Source of the DNA: Geoanaerobacter pelophilus
GTDB lineage: Bacteria > Desulfobacterota > Desulfuromonadia > Geobacterales > DSM-12255
NCBI RefSeq assembly: GCF_018476885.1
Contig: NZ_JAHCVJ010000001.1
Coordinates: 372,001 to 436,000, forward strand
Direction: 5' to 3'
DNA: 64,000 nucleotides
The notes below the pieces were generated by a model that had not been told where the DNA came from, made no database searches, and was given only the letters and a program-made list of their open reading frames with translations. Below, piece by piece: positions 43,368-51,232 of the stretch (its first letter is position 1; each line of letters starts with the position of its first letter). The translations under genes and the position numbers were made by a program.

Positions 43368-44599
43368 TTTTTACTCCTACTCTGCCGAATGGGGATTGAT
43401 ATGGATACGGTAGTTCCTTCCCCAACACTGCTTTGCACGGTGATCTTTCCCCCATGCTCTTCGACTATCTTTTTGCACAGAGCCAGCCCCAATCCTGTTC
43501 CTCTGGCCTTGGTAGTATAGAATGGTTCAAAAATTCTGGGCAGGTCTTCCATGCTTATCCCTTGCCCGGTGTCGCTCACTTTCACTAAAGCATATTTCCC
43601 ATCTACACTTGATGTTATCTTGATAGAACCGCTTTCAGATATAGATTGAATGGCATTCTTGACTACATTGAGCAGGACTTGCGATAACCTGTCCTGGTTA
43701 CTGTAAATCAAGATATTTTCCGTAAATTCACAAATAAATTTGATATTGAGTTGCTCAGCTTCTGGTTGGAGAAGAGCTACGACATGAGAAACAACTGCTG
43801 AGAGATTCAGCGTAAGCATCGATTCACGATCACTTTTGGCATATGAGAGCAGGTCGCTGACCAGAGTCTCTAGCCGGAGAGTTTCCGATACGATACGATG
43901 GGCAAACCCGCTATTACGCTCATCCTGAGGTTTCTTTTCAATTACCTGGGCGTACCCCTTAATCCCAGACAGCGGGTTTCTGATTTCGTGGGCAAGCATA
44001 GCTCCCACTTCGCCCAACTGCGCCAAGCTTTCACGATGCGCCATTTCCAATTTGCGCTGTTCTTCCCGCCAGGTAAAGCGGTAGAGAGCCAGAGCCAAAA
44101 CCCATCCAGCAGCGAGAAGACAGAGTAGGACTATCATGTTCAGTTCTGCCCGTCTGATAACGGTATCAGCACGATAGGTATGGAGCGTCAACCGGAGGAC
44201 GAGTGTTTCTCCCGAGAGATAGATGGGAGCATTGAACTCGAAAGCGATTTCTCCAGTACGAAGGTTTATACGTTCATATGACGTTGTTCCGTCCTGGAGT
44301 GTAGGTAGTGGTAGAACACCTTGTATAGGCGTACCAATGAGATCAGAGTTGGTGTGAAATCGATACAAGCCCTTCCGATCTATCAGTGCGAAAAATGCTA
44401 TGTCTTGAGACTTGAATGTACCAAGGTTCTGCAGAGTGGGGTCGTGGATGGCGATATTTTCAATAGCGGACGTAAGGGACAAGGCTAGACCGCGCAAGTT
44501 TTCTTCGGCAATCGGTCGAGCACTTTGGTAATTGCTTGCAGTGAACCAGATAAGGACAGCGGACAACAATACTCCGCCAAATAATAATACTTTTCTCAT
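43364..44599 (-). CDS. Membrane sensor histidine kinase (first two-component system)
   Basis: A 411-residue kinase. Helix 1 is at residues 3-23, followed by a periplasmic sensing domain (about 24-155) containing FFALIDRKGLYRFHTNSDLIG, which looks PAS/CHASE-like. A second helix comes next (MIVLLCLLAAGWVLALALY). The phosphorylated His is in LAHEIRNPLSGIKGYAQ. The ATPase domain has NVVKNAIQSI, DTGQGI, and the FEPFYTTKARGTGLGLAL box. It should phosphorylate the regulator encoded next. The ligand is unknown; envelope metal or redox stress is inferred from the neighbours. It starts 12 bases after the DUF302 gene. Confidence 0.9.
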   Translation of the reverse strand: MRKVLLFGGVLLSAVLIWFTASNYQSARPIAEENLRGLALSLTSAIENIAIHDPTLQNLGTFKSQDIAFFALIDRKGLYRFHTNSDLIGTPIQGVLPLPTLQDGTTSYERINLRTGEIAFEFNAPIYLSGETLVLRLTLHTYRADTVIRRAELNMIVLLCLLAAGWVLALALYRFTWREEQRKLEMAHRESLAQLGEVGAMLAHEIRNPLSGIKGYAQVIEKKPQDERNSGFAHRIVSETLRLETLVSDLLSYAKSDRESMLTLNLSAVVSHVVALLQPEAEQLNIKFICEFTENILIYSNQDRLSQVLLNVVKNAIQSISESGSIKITSSVDGKYALVKVSDTGQGISMEDLPRIFEPFYTTKARGTGLGLALCKKIVEEHGGKITVQSSVGEGTTVSISIPIRQSRSKK

Positions 44600-44611
44600 T
44601 CAGTAATGTTC

Positions 44612-45010
44612 TTAGAGGGCAGCCAGGACGCGTTCCATCCTGGCCCGGACCTGAGCGGCGATTTCGGTGAGTTCGTCATTACCGATCACGCCTAGGGCGG
44701 CAACTGGGTCCATTACCATGACCACGGTTTTAGCATTGTCATCTCGATAGATCACTACATTGCACGGGAGTAGTGTGCCGATGTTGATCTCTTTGGCAAA
44801 AGCTTCCCAAGCCAATGCAGGATTACAGGCACCGAGAATAATATATTCACGAAAATCCCTGCCGAGCTTTTCCTTGAATTTGTTTTGAACATTGATCTCA
44901 CTTAGGATGCCGAAACCTTCTTTGGCCAGCTCTGCTCGTACTTTCTGATCTATCTCTGCGAACCGTGCATCAACTACCTTGCCGAATGCGTAGGTGGTTT
45001 TTAGTTCCAT
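44612..45010 (-). CDS. DUF302 family protein
   Basis: A 132-residue protein of the DUF302 family (TT1751-like fold). It has the characteristic FGILSEINVQNKFKEKLGRDFREYIILGACNP followed by LPCNVVIYRDD. No signal peptide, so cytoplasmic. Family members are frequent next to heavy-metal and thiol-stress genes, but their activity is not established. It is the first gene of the unit DUF302-kinase-regulator. A TATAAT sequence (45068-45073, minus strand) about 58 bases upstream could be a sigma-70 -10 box, without a convincing -35. Confidence 0.85.
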   Translation of the reverse strand: MELKTTYAFGKVVDARFAEIDQKVRAELAKEGFGILSEINVQNKFKEKLGRDFREYIILGACNPALAWEAFAKEINIGTLLPCNVVIYRDDNAKTVVMVMDPVAALGVIGNDELTEIAAQVRARMERVLAAL

Positions 45011-45220
45011 AGCGTCCTCCCAGGTGCAAACTGTTTGACTTATATTTCCACAAACTTTACTGGGTAAATTATACCAGCCGCACTACAATTTATCCTTCTA
45101 TTCAGTTGCAGTGCGATAAAATATTTAACAGCCAAGCAAGGGGTCTGGAAGAGTGGTTCTCTTTTGCATTCTAAACTATGGTTTGAGTTTGGAGAGCGGT
45201 GGGGATCGATTAGCAACGAT

Positions 45221-45409
45221 CTAATCAATTTCAGTATTGTCAACAATTCCGTATAGTTTATTGTGATCTTTTATTACTTGTTCTAACGTTTTTTCGGGTT
45301 CCCATTTTGTGAATTTGGGCGTTAACGTTGAGCATATGTTGCACCGCTTTAGCGTGTCACTCAAAATTCCGTGCTTGCAAGTTGTGCAGTCTTGAGGCGT
45401 TTTCTGCAT
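45221..45409 (-). CDS. Small four-cysteine protein (putative zinc ribbon)
   Basis: A 62-residue acidic protein with two closely spaced cysteine pairs (DCTTCKHG and RCNICS), like a rubredoxin- or zinc-ribbon-type metal site. A charged helical tail follows (WEPEKTLEQVIKDHNKLYG). I recognise no family. The ribosome-binding site is poor. Support comes from the coherent cysteine pattern and from a good sigma-54-like element 49 bases upstream (45458-45474). The 210 bases between this gene and DUF302 hold no other credible gene. Confidence 0.5.
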   Translation of the reverse strand: MQKTPQDCTTCKHGILSDTLKRCNICSTLTPKFTKWEPEKTLEQVIKDHNKLYGIVDNTEID

Positions 45410-45457
45410 GACTCTATCTATCCAATCAGATTATTCTTTCGTTGCTCCGCCATAACA

Positions 45458-45474
45458 TGCCAAGACTGTGCCAC
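45458..45474 (-). promoter_or_regulatory. Sigma-54-like -24/-12 element before the four-cysteine protein
   Basis: The minus strand reads GTGGCACAGTCTTGGCA. GG and GC are exactly ten bases apart, -24 TGGCAC is intact and the -12 TGGC differs from TTGC at one position. It is 49 bases before the start at 45409. Confidence 0.5.
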
Positions 45475-45536
45475 CCAAATTTGACATGGTCTTTGTCTGT
45501 CTCAGGCATTACCTCATATCCGTTGATAGTTGCTGT

Positions 45537-45974
45537 TCAATCACGGAACTTGGCATGACATGCGGCGCAGGTTTCCTCAACCTTTTTGAATGCCTTTCTT
45601 GCACCGGCAAAATCTCCCTTTTCCGCCATTACGTTTGTTGAAGTTAAGGCCAACTCCAAAGATTCTGCCAGTTCAACAAATTTCTTTTGCTGATTGACGT
45701 TTTTGTGCGGTTTCGATTTCTTCAGTTCGGGTATGGCTCGCAGCATCTTTCCAGCTTCAAGCTCCACTGCTGCCGAGTCTCTCTTCTCAATTGCTTTTTC
45801 AAGTTCGGCCGACACAAGTGAAAACAACGGCATCATGGTGTGCAGTTTTTTCATCTGAACATCTGCCAGCTTCCCTTTATCGTGCTTCTCTGTGCCATGA
45901 GCAAGAGCCGAACCGGCAACTGACAGCAATCCCAGTGCTAAACAACTTACTGTGATAACAATTGTCCTCTTCAT
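45537..45974 (-). CDS. Cytochrome c'-like periplasmic protein with one C-terminal heme motif
   Basis: A 145-residue precursor: signal peptide (VITVSCLALGLLSVAGSALA), a His/Lys-rich start of the mature part (HGTEKHDKGK), four predicted helices and a C-terminal CAACH heme-c motif. This is the plan of cytochrome c'/cytochrome c-556 proteins, which bind gases or take part in redox stress. The ATG at 45974 overlaps the stop of the GerMN gene by one base (TGATG), so the two are coupled. Electron donor and ligand are unknown. Confidence 0.82.
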   Translation of the reverse strand: MKRTIVITVSCLALGLLSVAGSALAHGTEKHDKGKLADVQMKKLHTMMPLFSLVSAELEKAIEKRDSAAVELEAGKMLRAIPELKKSKPHKNVNQQKKFVELAESLELALTSTNVMAEKGDFAGARKAFKKVEETCAACHAKFRD

Positions 45975-46825
45975 CAATGTTCCTTGACCTCCAAAAACCA
46001 GACATTATCACCTTCCGCCTGCCTGCCAAGCTTATCCACCACTTTCCAGCGCACCTTGATCGGCATGCGTTCCGTGAACCGTGAGCGGTCCTTCGGCTTG
46101 AGCACCCCCGCCATGTCAAACGCAGAATGATACAGATCTCCTTCGTACTGCTTATCATCCTTTGCCAGAAGTTTCAGTTCCTTGACGTCAACCGGCCGGT
46201 CAAAAAAGGCATTCACCTCCTCAACCTCTTTGGCCCCTTTGTCTTTCATGGCCGTTACGCTCAACAGGCGCGGCGGTCCCGGCTGAATGATGCTGCTATC
46301 GTCTCCTTCGGATGCGAGCGTTTTATCGCTCCCTTCGATCTTGACGCTCACTGCTGAAACGCCTTTAAACTGACGCAGCGTCTGGATGAGAGCAGTGACA
46401 AATTGGCTGGCGTTAGGTGAGGCAATCTCTTTACTCAGGGTAAGGATAACTGTTCCCTGAGTCTCGCTCAAGGAAACAATCCGGCTGCCGGGTGGCGCTG
46501 ACAGGAATTCTCCCTGATAGCTGCCGGTCTCCATGCCGGATAGAAGCCGCTCAACCGCAACCTTTTTGATACTTCCTTCATCAAAAGTGAAGAACGGAAA
46601 CGGCACAATTTTTCCCGATTCTTTGGCTGATGGAAAATAGATCACAAAAGCGTAAGCCGTACCTTTGTCAACGGTAGGTGCGGGGCCGTACGATTTTTCG
46701 TAGGCAGGTGTAGCGATAACCGTTCCAGGCTTCTCGACTGGTATTTTCTTTTTTTGAAAGGTGATTCCGTAGATCAGAAATCCGGTTAATGCTAATGCTA
46801 CCATAATGGATATGGTTTTTTTCAT
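45974..46825 (-). CDS. GerMN-domain membrane-anchored protein
   Basis: A 283-residue protein with an N-terminal membrane anchor (MVALALTGFLIYGIT). A GerMN-like domain (about 60-165) follows, with VAVERLLSGMETGSYQGEF, PPGSRIVSLSETQGTVILTL and SQFVTALIQTLRQF. A further beta-rich region ends VWFLEVKEH. GerMN domains occur in spore germination and envelope proteins; no enzymatic role is known. It lies directly after the terminator at 46838-46870, so its transcript starts close by or by readthrough. Coupled to the cytochrome c'-like gene. Confidence 0.78.
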   Translation of the reverse strand: MKKTISIMVALALTGFLIYGITFQKKKIPVEKPGTVIATPAYEKSYGPAPTVDKGTAYAFVIYFPSAKESGKIVPFPFFTFDEGSIKKVAVERLLSGMETGSYQGEFLSAPPGSRIVSLSETQGTVILTLSKEIASPNASQFVTALIQTLRQFKGVSAVSVKIEGSDKTLASEGDDSSIIQPGPPRLLSVTAMKDKGAKEVEEVNAFFDRPVDVKELKLLAKDDKQYEGDLYHSAFDMAGVLKPKDRSRFTERMPIKVRWKVVDKLGRQAEGDNVWFLEVKEH

Positions 46826-46837
46826 GGTAACCTGCTT

Positions 46838-46870
46838 GAAATAATTGAGGCGGGCTTTTTGGCCCGCCTC
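46838..46870 (-). terminator. Rho-independent terminator after the Met-containing coiled-coil protein
   Basis: GAGGCGGGC / GCCCGCCTC form a 9-bp stem, followed on the minus strand by the moderately T-rich AATTATTTC. It starts 13 bases past the stop at 46883 and lies just before the GerMN gene. Confidence 0.75.
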
Positions 46871-46882
46871 GTTTACTAAATT

Positions 46883-47152
46883 TTAAGGTCCGGTGAGCAT
46901 TCTATCTAAATCTTTGTTTGCTTCATCCAACTTTTGCTTCAACTTTTTAAGTACCTTGGCATCATACTTTTTATCGCCATTCGCAACTTCTGTTTCCAAT
47001 CGCTTGATCTTTTCCTGAATCGTTTCTGCCTTTAAAGCACATTCTCGTACACCTTCGGATGTATCCATCTTCATCCCTGCATGATCTGCAGCAAAAGCCG
47101 GCATAGCGCCAAACAAACCTACTGCCATTACTACTACCAATAACCTTTTCAT
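46883..47152 (-). CDS. Small periplasmic coiled-coil protein
   Basis: An 89-residue precursor. The signal peptide MKRLLVVVMAVGLFGAMPAFA is followed by HAGMKMDTSEG and a long charged helix (KAETIQEKIKRLETEVANG, LKKLKQKLDEANKDLDRM) likely to form a coiled coil. The start is placed at the ATG with AGGAGG upstream; the longer frame would begin inside the neighbour's 3' spacer. No family recognised. Probably cotranscribed with the Met/His-rich gene upstream from the sigma-54 promoter at 47755. Confidence 0.75.
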   Translation of the reverse strand: MKRLLVVVMAVGLFGAMPAFAADHAGMKMDTSEGVRECALKAETIQEKIKRLETEVANGDKKYDAKVLKKLKQKLDEANKDLDRMLTGP

Positions 47153-47234
47153 ACCCTTTTCCTCCTTAATGGAATTAAGAGAGATAACTCTCCATTCAAG
47201 AAACTGTACATCACTATCCGCTAACGTCAATCGG

Positions 47235-47702
47235 TCACTTAACCGTATACCAGAACTTGGCGCTGCGCACCTTGCCGTCCTTCAACTGAAACTTGGACAT
47301 GACTCCGTATTTACCCTTCTTGGACAGGTCGAAATCGCCGCCGAAATGTCCCTGCATCCCCATCAACTCCTTGGTCTGATCGCTCTTGTCCGGGTTCTGC
47401 ACTTTGACCGTGACCTGTCCTTCAGTCAGGGCCTTGCCGGATTTAGCATCTTTGAACTCTACGGCTATATGGTGGGTCTCCTTCATTTCTTTGGGCATTT
47501 CCATTTTCATGGCTTTCATGTGCTCTTTCATGCTCATGACCTTGAAGGTTGCCTTGACGCCGTCCACTACCTCTTCATGGGCTACATCGCCCTGATGGGC
47601 GCCATGCCCCATATCCATGGAACCATGATCCATTGCAGCGATAGAGGCCACTGGAGCTGAGAGGGCAAAGAGCGCGGCGATTAGTACGGTTATTTTTTTC
47701 AT
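47235..47702 (-). CDS. Met/His-rich periplasmic protein with a YtkA/FixH-like domain
   Basis: A 155-residue precursor. After the signal peptide (cleavage near SIAA) comes a Met/His cluster (MDHGSMDMGHGAHQGDVAH), then MSMKEHMKAMKMEMPKEMKETHH. A small immunoglobulin-like domain follows (HIAVEFKDAKSGKALTEGQVT ... GHFGGDFDLSKKGKYGVMSKF). The Met/His clusters suggest Cu(I)/Ag(I) or Cu(II) binding in the periplasm, fitting the CusCBA genes upstream. It has the best sigma-54 element of the window 53 bases before its ATG, and AAAGGAG at the start. Confidence 0.82.
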   Translation of the reverse strand: MKKITVLIAALFALSAPVASIAAMDHGSMDMGHGAHQGDVAHEEVVDGVKATFKVMSMKEHMKAMKMEMPKEMKETHHIAVEFKDAKSGKALTEGQVTVKVQNPDKSDQTKELMGMQGHFGGDFDLSKKGKYGVMSKFQLKDGKVRSAKFWYTVK

Positions 47703-47754
47703 GTTGCGAATTCTCCTTTACCTAGATAAAATTGCTGAGCTATTACTTAACTTA

Positions 47755-47772
47755 AAGCATATGCCGTGCCAA
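47755..47772 (-). promoter_or_regulatory. Strong sigma-54 promoter before the Met/His-rich protein gene
   Basis: The minus strand reads TTGGCACGGCATATGCTT. It matches the consensus TTGGCACG-N4-TTGCT at every conserved position but one (A for the first T of -12) and keeps the GG-N10-GC spacing. It lies 53 bases upstream of the start at 47702. Confidence 0.8.
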
Positions 47773-47825
47773 CGCGTAACAAGCTGTTTTTATAGTAATT
47801 TACTATTATCGACACAATACTACAT

Positions 47826-47859
47826 GGAGAATATTAGACAGATGTGTAGCATATTCTCC
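47826..47859. promoter_or_regulatory. Long-spaced dyad (GGAGAATAT-N16-ATATTCTCC), candidate enhancer site
   Basis: Two perfect 9-bp arms face each other across 16 bases, centred about 70 bp upstream of the -24 element at 47772. The GAATAT/ATATTC cores and spacing recur at 54191-54225 and 63595-63628. It probably binds the NtrC-like regulator at 54298. The spacer region also holds a separate 15-bp palindrome, ATAGTAATTTACTAT, at 47792-47806. Confidence 0.65.
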
Positions 47860-47883
47860 TTTGCTACATGCTTTTCCCTTTAA

Positions 47884-48027
47884 TTAGTGATGTGTATGGC
47901 CACTGTGACTGCCACCGGATTCGTCTTTGGGATCAGACTGGTCCTTCGAACTGTTCATAAACGCACAACACGCAGATAACATGGACATAACAATCAACGA
48001 GGCTAACAGCTTGGCGACTTTTTTCAT
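47884..48027 (-). CDS. 47-residue His-rich lipoprotein at the end of the cus operon
   Basis: A short gene reading MKKVAKLLASLIVMSMLSAC, then CAFMNSSKDQSDPKDES and the His-rich end GGSHSGHTHH. The signal with lipobox LSAC predicts a membrane-attached lipoprotein of about 28 residues with a terminal His cluster able to bind copper or silver. GGGGAGC precedes the ATG. It starts 25 bases after the CusA-like stop, so it is the last gene of that operon. Reading frame, signal, ribosome-binding site and position all agree, although it is very small. Confidence 0.72.
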   Translation of the reverse strand: MKKVAKLLASLIVMSMLSACCAFMNSSKDQSDPKDESGGSHSGHTHH

Positions 48028-48052
48028 TTAAGCTCCCCTTTCATTTTGCATC

Positions 48053-51000
48053 CTAGTGCTTCATCCCCGAATAATGCAGCCGACCCTTTTTCAGATCCCG
48101 TTTCTTCATCAATACAAAGATCACCGGGGTCATGATCAGCACATGCACTGCGGAGGATATCATGCCGCCGATCATCGGTGCGGCAATCGGCTTCATCACG
48201 TCGGCACCGGTACCCGTTGACCACATGATCGGAATCAAACCAAGCAAAGCCACAGCCACGGTCATCAGCTTGGGCCTGAGCCTAAGCACCGCTCCCTCGA
48301 AAGTGGCATCGTAGATATCCTGTTCGGTACAGGGGCCGTTGATCAGCTTTTTGTCCAGCGCTTCGTGCAGGTAGATGACCATTACCACCCCGGTTTCCAC
48401 GGCGATGCCGTACAGGGCAATGAACCCGACCCAGACAGCAACCGACAGGTTGTAACCTAGGGCTGAGACCAGATAGACCCCCCCCACCAGTGCGAATGGA
48501 ACAGAGAGCATTACCATGCTCGCCTCAAGGGCAGAATGGAACGTGAAGTAGAGCAGGATGAAGATAATTACCATACCCAGCGGTATCAGTACCTGCAGCC
48601 TGGCCTTGGCGCGAATCTGGTTCTCCCATTGGCCGGACCACATAACGTAGTAGCCAGGAGGGAGTTTCAGTTGTTTTTCTAGGATCTGTTTCGCCTCGGT
48701 AACAAAGCCTCCCATGTCCCGGCCACGTACGTTAAGAAAGACCAGTGAACGCAGGAGTCCCCCCTCGCTGTTGATCTCCGGTGCGCCGGTGGAGACTTTG
48801 AGTTTCGTCACCAGTGACAATGGCACCTGTGCCCCTTCCATCCCTGCCACCAGAATTCGGCGAATGGCAGGTATATTGTCGCGATAGTCTCGCAGGTAAC
48901 GAATCCGGATCGGGAAGCGGTTTCGCCCTTCAACAGTTGTTGAAAGCATCTCGCCGCCAAGGGCGGTCTCGATGACATCCTGTATGTCACCAACAGAAAC
49001 TCCGTACCTGGCGGCTGCTTCGCGGTCGATGTCGATGTCGATGTAGTTGCCGCCGGTGACCCGTTCGGCTACCACGTCGGCGGCACCGTTGATCGGCTTG
49101 AGAATCGCCTCTGCCTGTATAGCCAGGTCTTTAAGCACATTCAGGTCATTACCGAAGATTTTGACCCCCAGGTCAGTACGCACTCCGGTTGAAAGCATGT
49201 TGATCCGGTTGATGATCGGCTGTGTCCACCCGTTTCGTACCCCGATCTGCCGGAGTTTTGCGTCCAGTTCAGCCACGATATCAGCCTTCTTCATCCCTGG
49301 TCGCCACTGCTCTTTGGGTTTTAGAATTATGATACTCTCGAACATAGAGACCGGCGCCGGATCGGTGGAAGTCTCGGCTCGTCCCACCTTGCCTAATACA
49401 TGTTCCACCTCGGGTACGGCCTTGATGATCCGATCCTGCACCTGGATGATACGCTTGGCCTCGGTGATGGATACGTTGGGAAGTGTGACCGGCATATAGA
49501 GAAGCGAACCTTCATCGAGCGGAGGCATGAATTCACTGCCAAGGCTCATAAACATAGGCACGGCAATCGCCAGGGCGACAAGATTGAGGGCGATGGTGGT
49601 TTTTTTCCAGACCAGCACCCAGCGAATAACCGGTGAATAAAGCTTGATGAAGAAAGTGGAGACCGGATTGGAGCTTTCAGGCGGCATTTTGCCCCGCATG
49701 AAGTAGTACATCAGCACCGGTACCAGGGTAATGGCGATCATGGCCGACCCCATCATGGAGAAGGTCTTGGTGAACGCCAGCGGATGAAACAGTTTTCCTT
49801 CCTGCCCTTCCAGCATGAATACCGGCACGAAGGAAAGGACGATGATCGCCAGGGAGAAGAAGATCGCCCGACCGACCTGTTTGGCAGATGTTATGACAAC
49901 CTCCAGCCGTTTTCCCGCTCGTTCCTCCGGTGGCATCTCGGAAAGGTGGCGGTAGCAGTTCTCCACCATGATGACACCGGCATCCACCAGAACGCCAATG
50001 GCGATGGCAATACCACCCAGCGACATGATGTTTGACGTGACCCCCATCAGCTTCATGGTGATAAAGGCGATCAGTACCGAGATCGGCAGGGTCAGGACGA
50101 TCACCAGGGCGCTCTGGAAGTGCAGAAGAAAGATCAGGATCACCAGCGATACAACGACCGATTCTTCCAACAGGTTTTTCTTCAGGGTATCCACTGCCCG
50201 CATGATCAGGTCGGAACGGTCATAGGAGACCATGATCTTCACGCCCGGTGGCAGTCCTTTTTCAAGTTCCTTGATCTTGGTTTTGACACGGTGAATAACG
50301 TCATGGGCGTTCTCTCCATAACGCATGACCACTATACCGCCAACCGCTTCCCCTTCGCCGTTCATTTCCAAAAGGCCACGTCGGATGGCGCCACCCATCT
50401 GAACAGTCCCCAGATTCTTGATGTAGATCGGTGTACCGCGCATATCAGCGCCGATTACAATATTTTCCAGATCTTCCTTTGATTTGACATAGCCGCGACC
50501 GCGGATCAGGTACTCGGCATCGGCCTGTTCGATAAGTTTGCCACCAACATCCTTGTTGGCTGCCTTGACCGCCTCCATTACCGTGCTGGTCTTGATCTTG
50601 TAGGCAAAGAGTTTGTTCGGATCAAGATCGATCTGGTATTCGCGTACAAGACCGCCGATGGAGGCCACCTCGGCTACCCCCTGAACGGTGTTCAGCTGGT
50701 ACCGGACAAACCAGTCCTGCAGCGTCCTTAACTGCTCCAGGTCATACCCTTTACCTTCGATGGTGTACCAGAAGACATGGCCGACTCCGGTTCCGTCCGG
50801 TCCCAGGGTCGGAACAACGTTGGGCGGGAGAAGCGAAGCCGCGTAATTCAGCCGCTCAAGCACCCTGGTCCGAGCCCAGTAGATGTCAGCCTTGTCTTCG
50901 AAGATGACATAGATCATGGAAAAACCGAAGGCGGAGGAAGCACGCACGGCGCGGACCTGTGGCAATCCTTGCAGGTTGACCGCCAGCGGATAGGTGACTT

Positions 51001-51190
51001 GATCTTCAACCACCTGCGGCGATCGTCCTGGATAATCGGTAAAAACGATTACCTGGTTGTCGGAGAGGTCTGGAATTGCATCCACGGGGGTTTTGTAGAC
51101 CGACCATGTACCCCAAGCGATGATCAACCCGAAGATCATCAGGATAATTACCCGGTTACGAGCGGAATATTCTATAATTTTTTCTATCAT
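48053..51190 (-). CDS. cusA: CusA-type heavy-metal efflux RND transporter
   Basis: A 1045-residue inner-membrane proton-driven pump with twelve membrane helices and two large periplasmic loops. It opens IIEYSARNRVIILMIFGLII and contains the HME signature helix GGIAIAIGVLVDAGVIMVEN. The Ala/Ile-rich VDA...EN form is that of the monovalent Cu(I)/Ag(I) group (CusA, SilA) rather than CzcA. Other landmarks: TDYPGRSPQVVEDQVTYPL near the N-terminus and GSEFMPPLDEGSLLYMP after helix 7. It works as the trimeric core of a tripartite CusCBA pump. Followed by the His-rich lipoprotein and preceded by the adaptor gene. Confidence 0.92.
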   Translation of the reverse strand: MIEKIIEYSARNRVIILMIFGLIIAWGTWSVYKTPVDAIPDLSDNQVIVFTDYPGRSPQVVEDQVTYPLAVNLQGLPQVRAVRASSAFGFSMIYVIFEDKADIYWARTRVLERLNYAASLLPPNVVPTLGPDGTGVGHVFWYTIEGKGYDLEQLRTLQDWFVRYQLNTVQGVAEVASIGGLVREYQIDLDPNKLFAYKIKTSTVMEAVKAANKDVGGKLIEQADAEYLIRGRGYVKSKEDLENIVIGADMRGTPIYIKNLGTVQMGGAIRRGLLEMNGEGEAVGGIVVMRYGENAHDVIHRVKTKIKELEKGLPPGVKIMVSYDRSDLIMRAVDTLKKNLLEESVVVSLVILIFLLHFQSALVIVLTLPISVLIAFITMKLMGVTSNIMSLGGIAIAIGVLVDAGVIMVENCYRHLSEMPPEERAGKRLEVVITSAKQVGRAIFFSLAIIVLSFVPVFMLEGQEGKLFHPLAFTKTFSMMGSAMIAITLVPVLMYYFMRGKMPPESSNPVSTFFIKLYSPVIRWVLVWKKTTIALNLVALAIAVPMFMSLGSEFMPPLDEGSLLYMPVTLPNVSITEAKRIIQVQDRIIKAVPEVEHVLGKVGRAETSTDPAPVSMFESIIILKPKEQWRPGMKKADIVAELDAKLRQIGVRNGWTQPIINRINMLSTGVRTDLGVKIFGNDLNVLKDLAIQAEAILKPINGAADVVAERVTGGNYIDIDIDREAAARYGVSVGDIQDVIETALGGEMLSTTVEGRNRFPIRIRYLRDYRDNIPAIRRILVAGMEGAQVPLSLVTKLKVSTGAPEINSEGGLLRSLVFLNVRGRDMGGFVTEAKQILEKQLKLPPGYYVMWSGQWENQIRAKARLQVLIPLGMVIIFILLYFTFHSALEASMVMLSVPFALVGGVYLVSALGYNLSVAVWVGFIALYGIAVETGVVMVIYLHEALDKKLINGPCTEQDIYDATFEGAVLRLRPKLMTVAVALLGLIPIMWSTGTGADVMKPIAAPMIGGMISSAVHVLIMTPVIFVLMKKRDLKKGRLHYSGMKH

Positions 51191-51232
51191 AAGGGGGTCC
51201 TTGTCGGGCTTGAAGTCTTTATCAGGTTAAAG

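Noticed and set aside
45040-45246. 68-codon open frame on the minus strand
   Set aside because: It overlaps the four-cysteine gene, has no ribosome-binding site and an unstructured composition; likely chance.
47169-47660. 163-codon plus-strand frame opposite the Met/His-rich protein
   Set aside because: A shadow of the minus-strand gene, which has a signal peptide, ribosome-binding site and promoter; the plus-strand translation has no family features.
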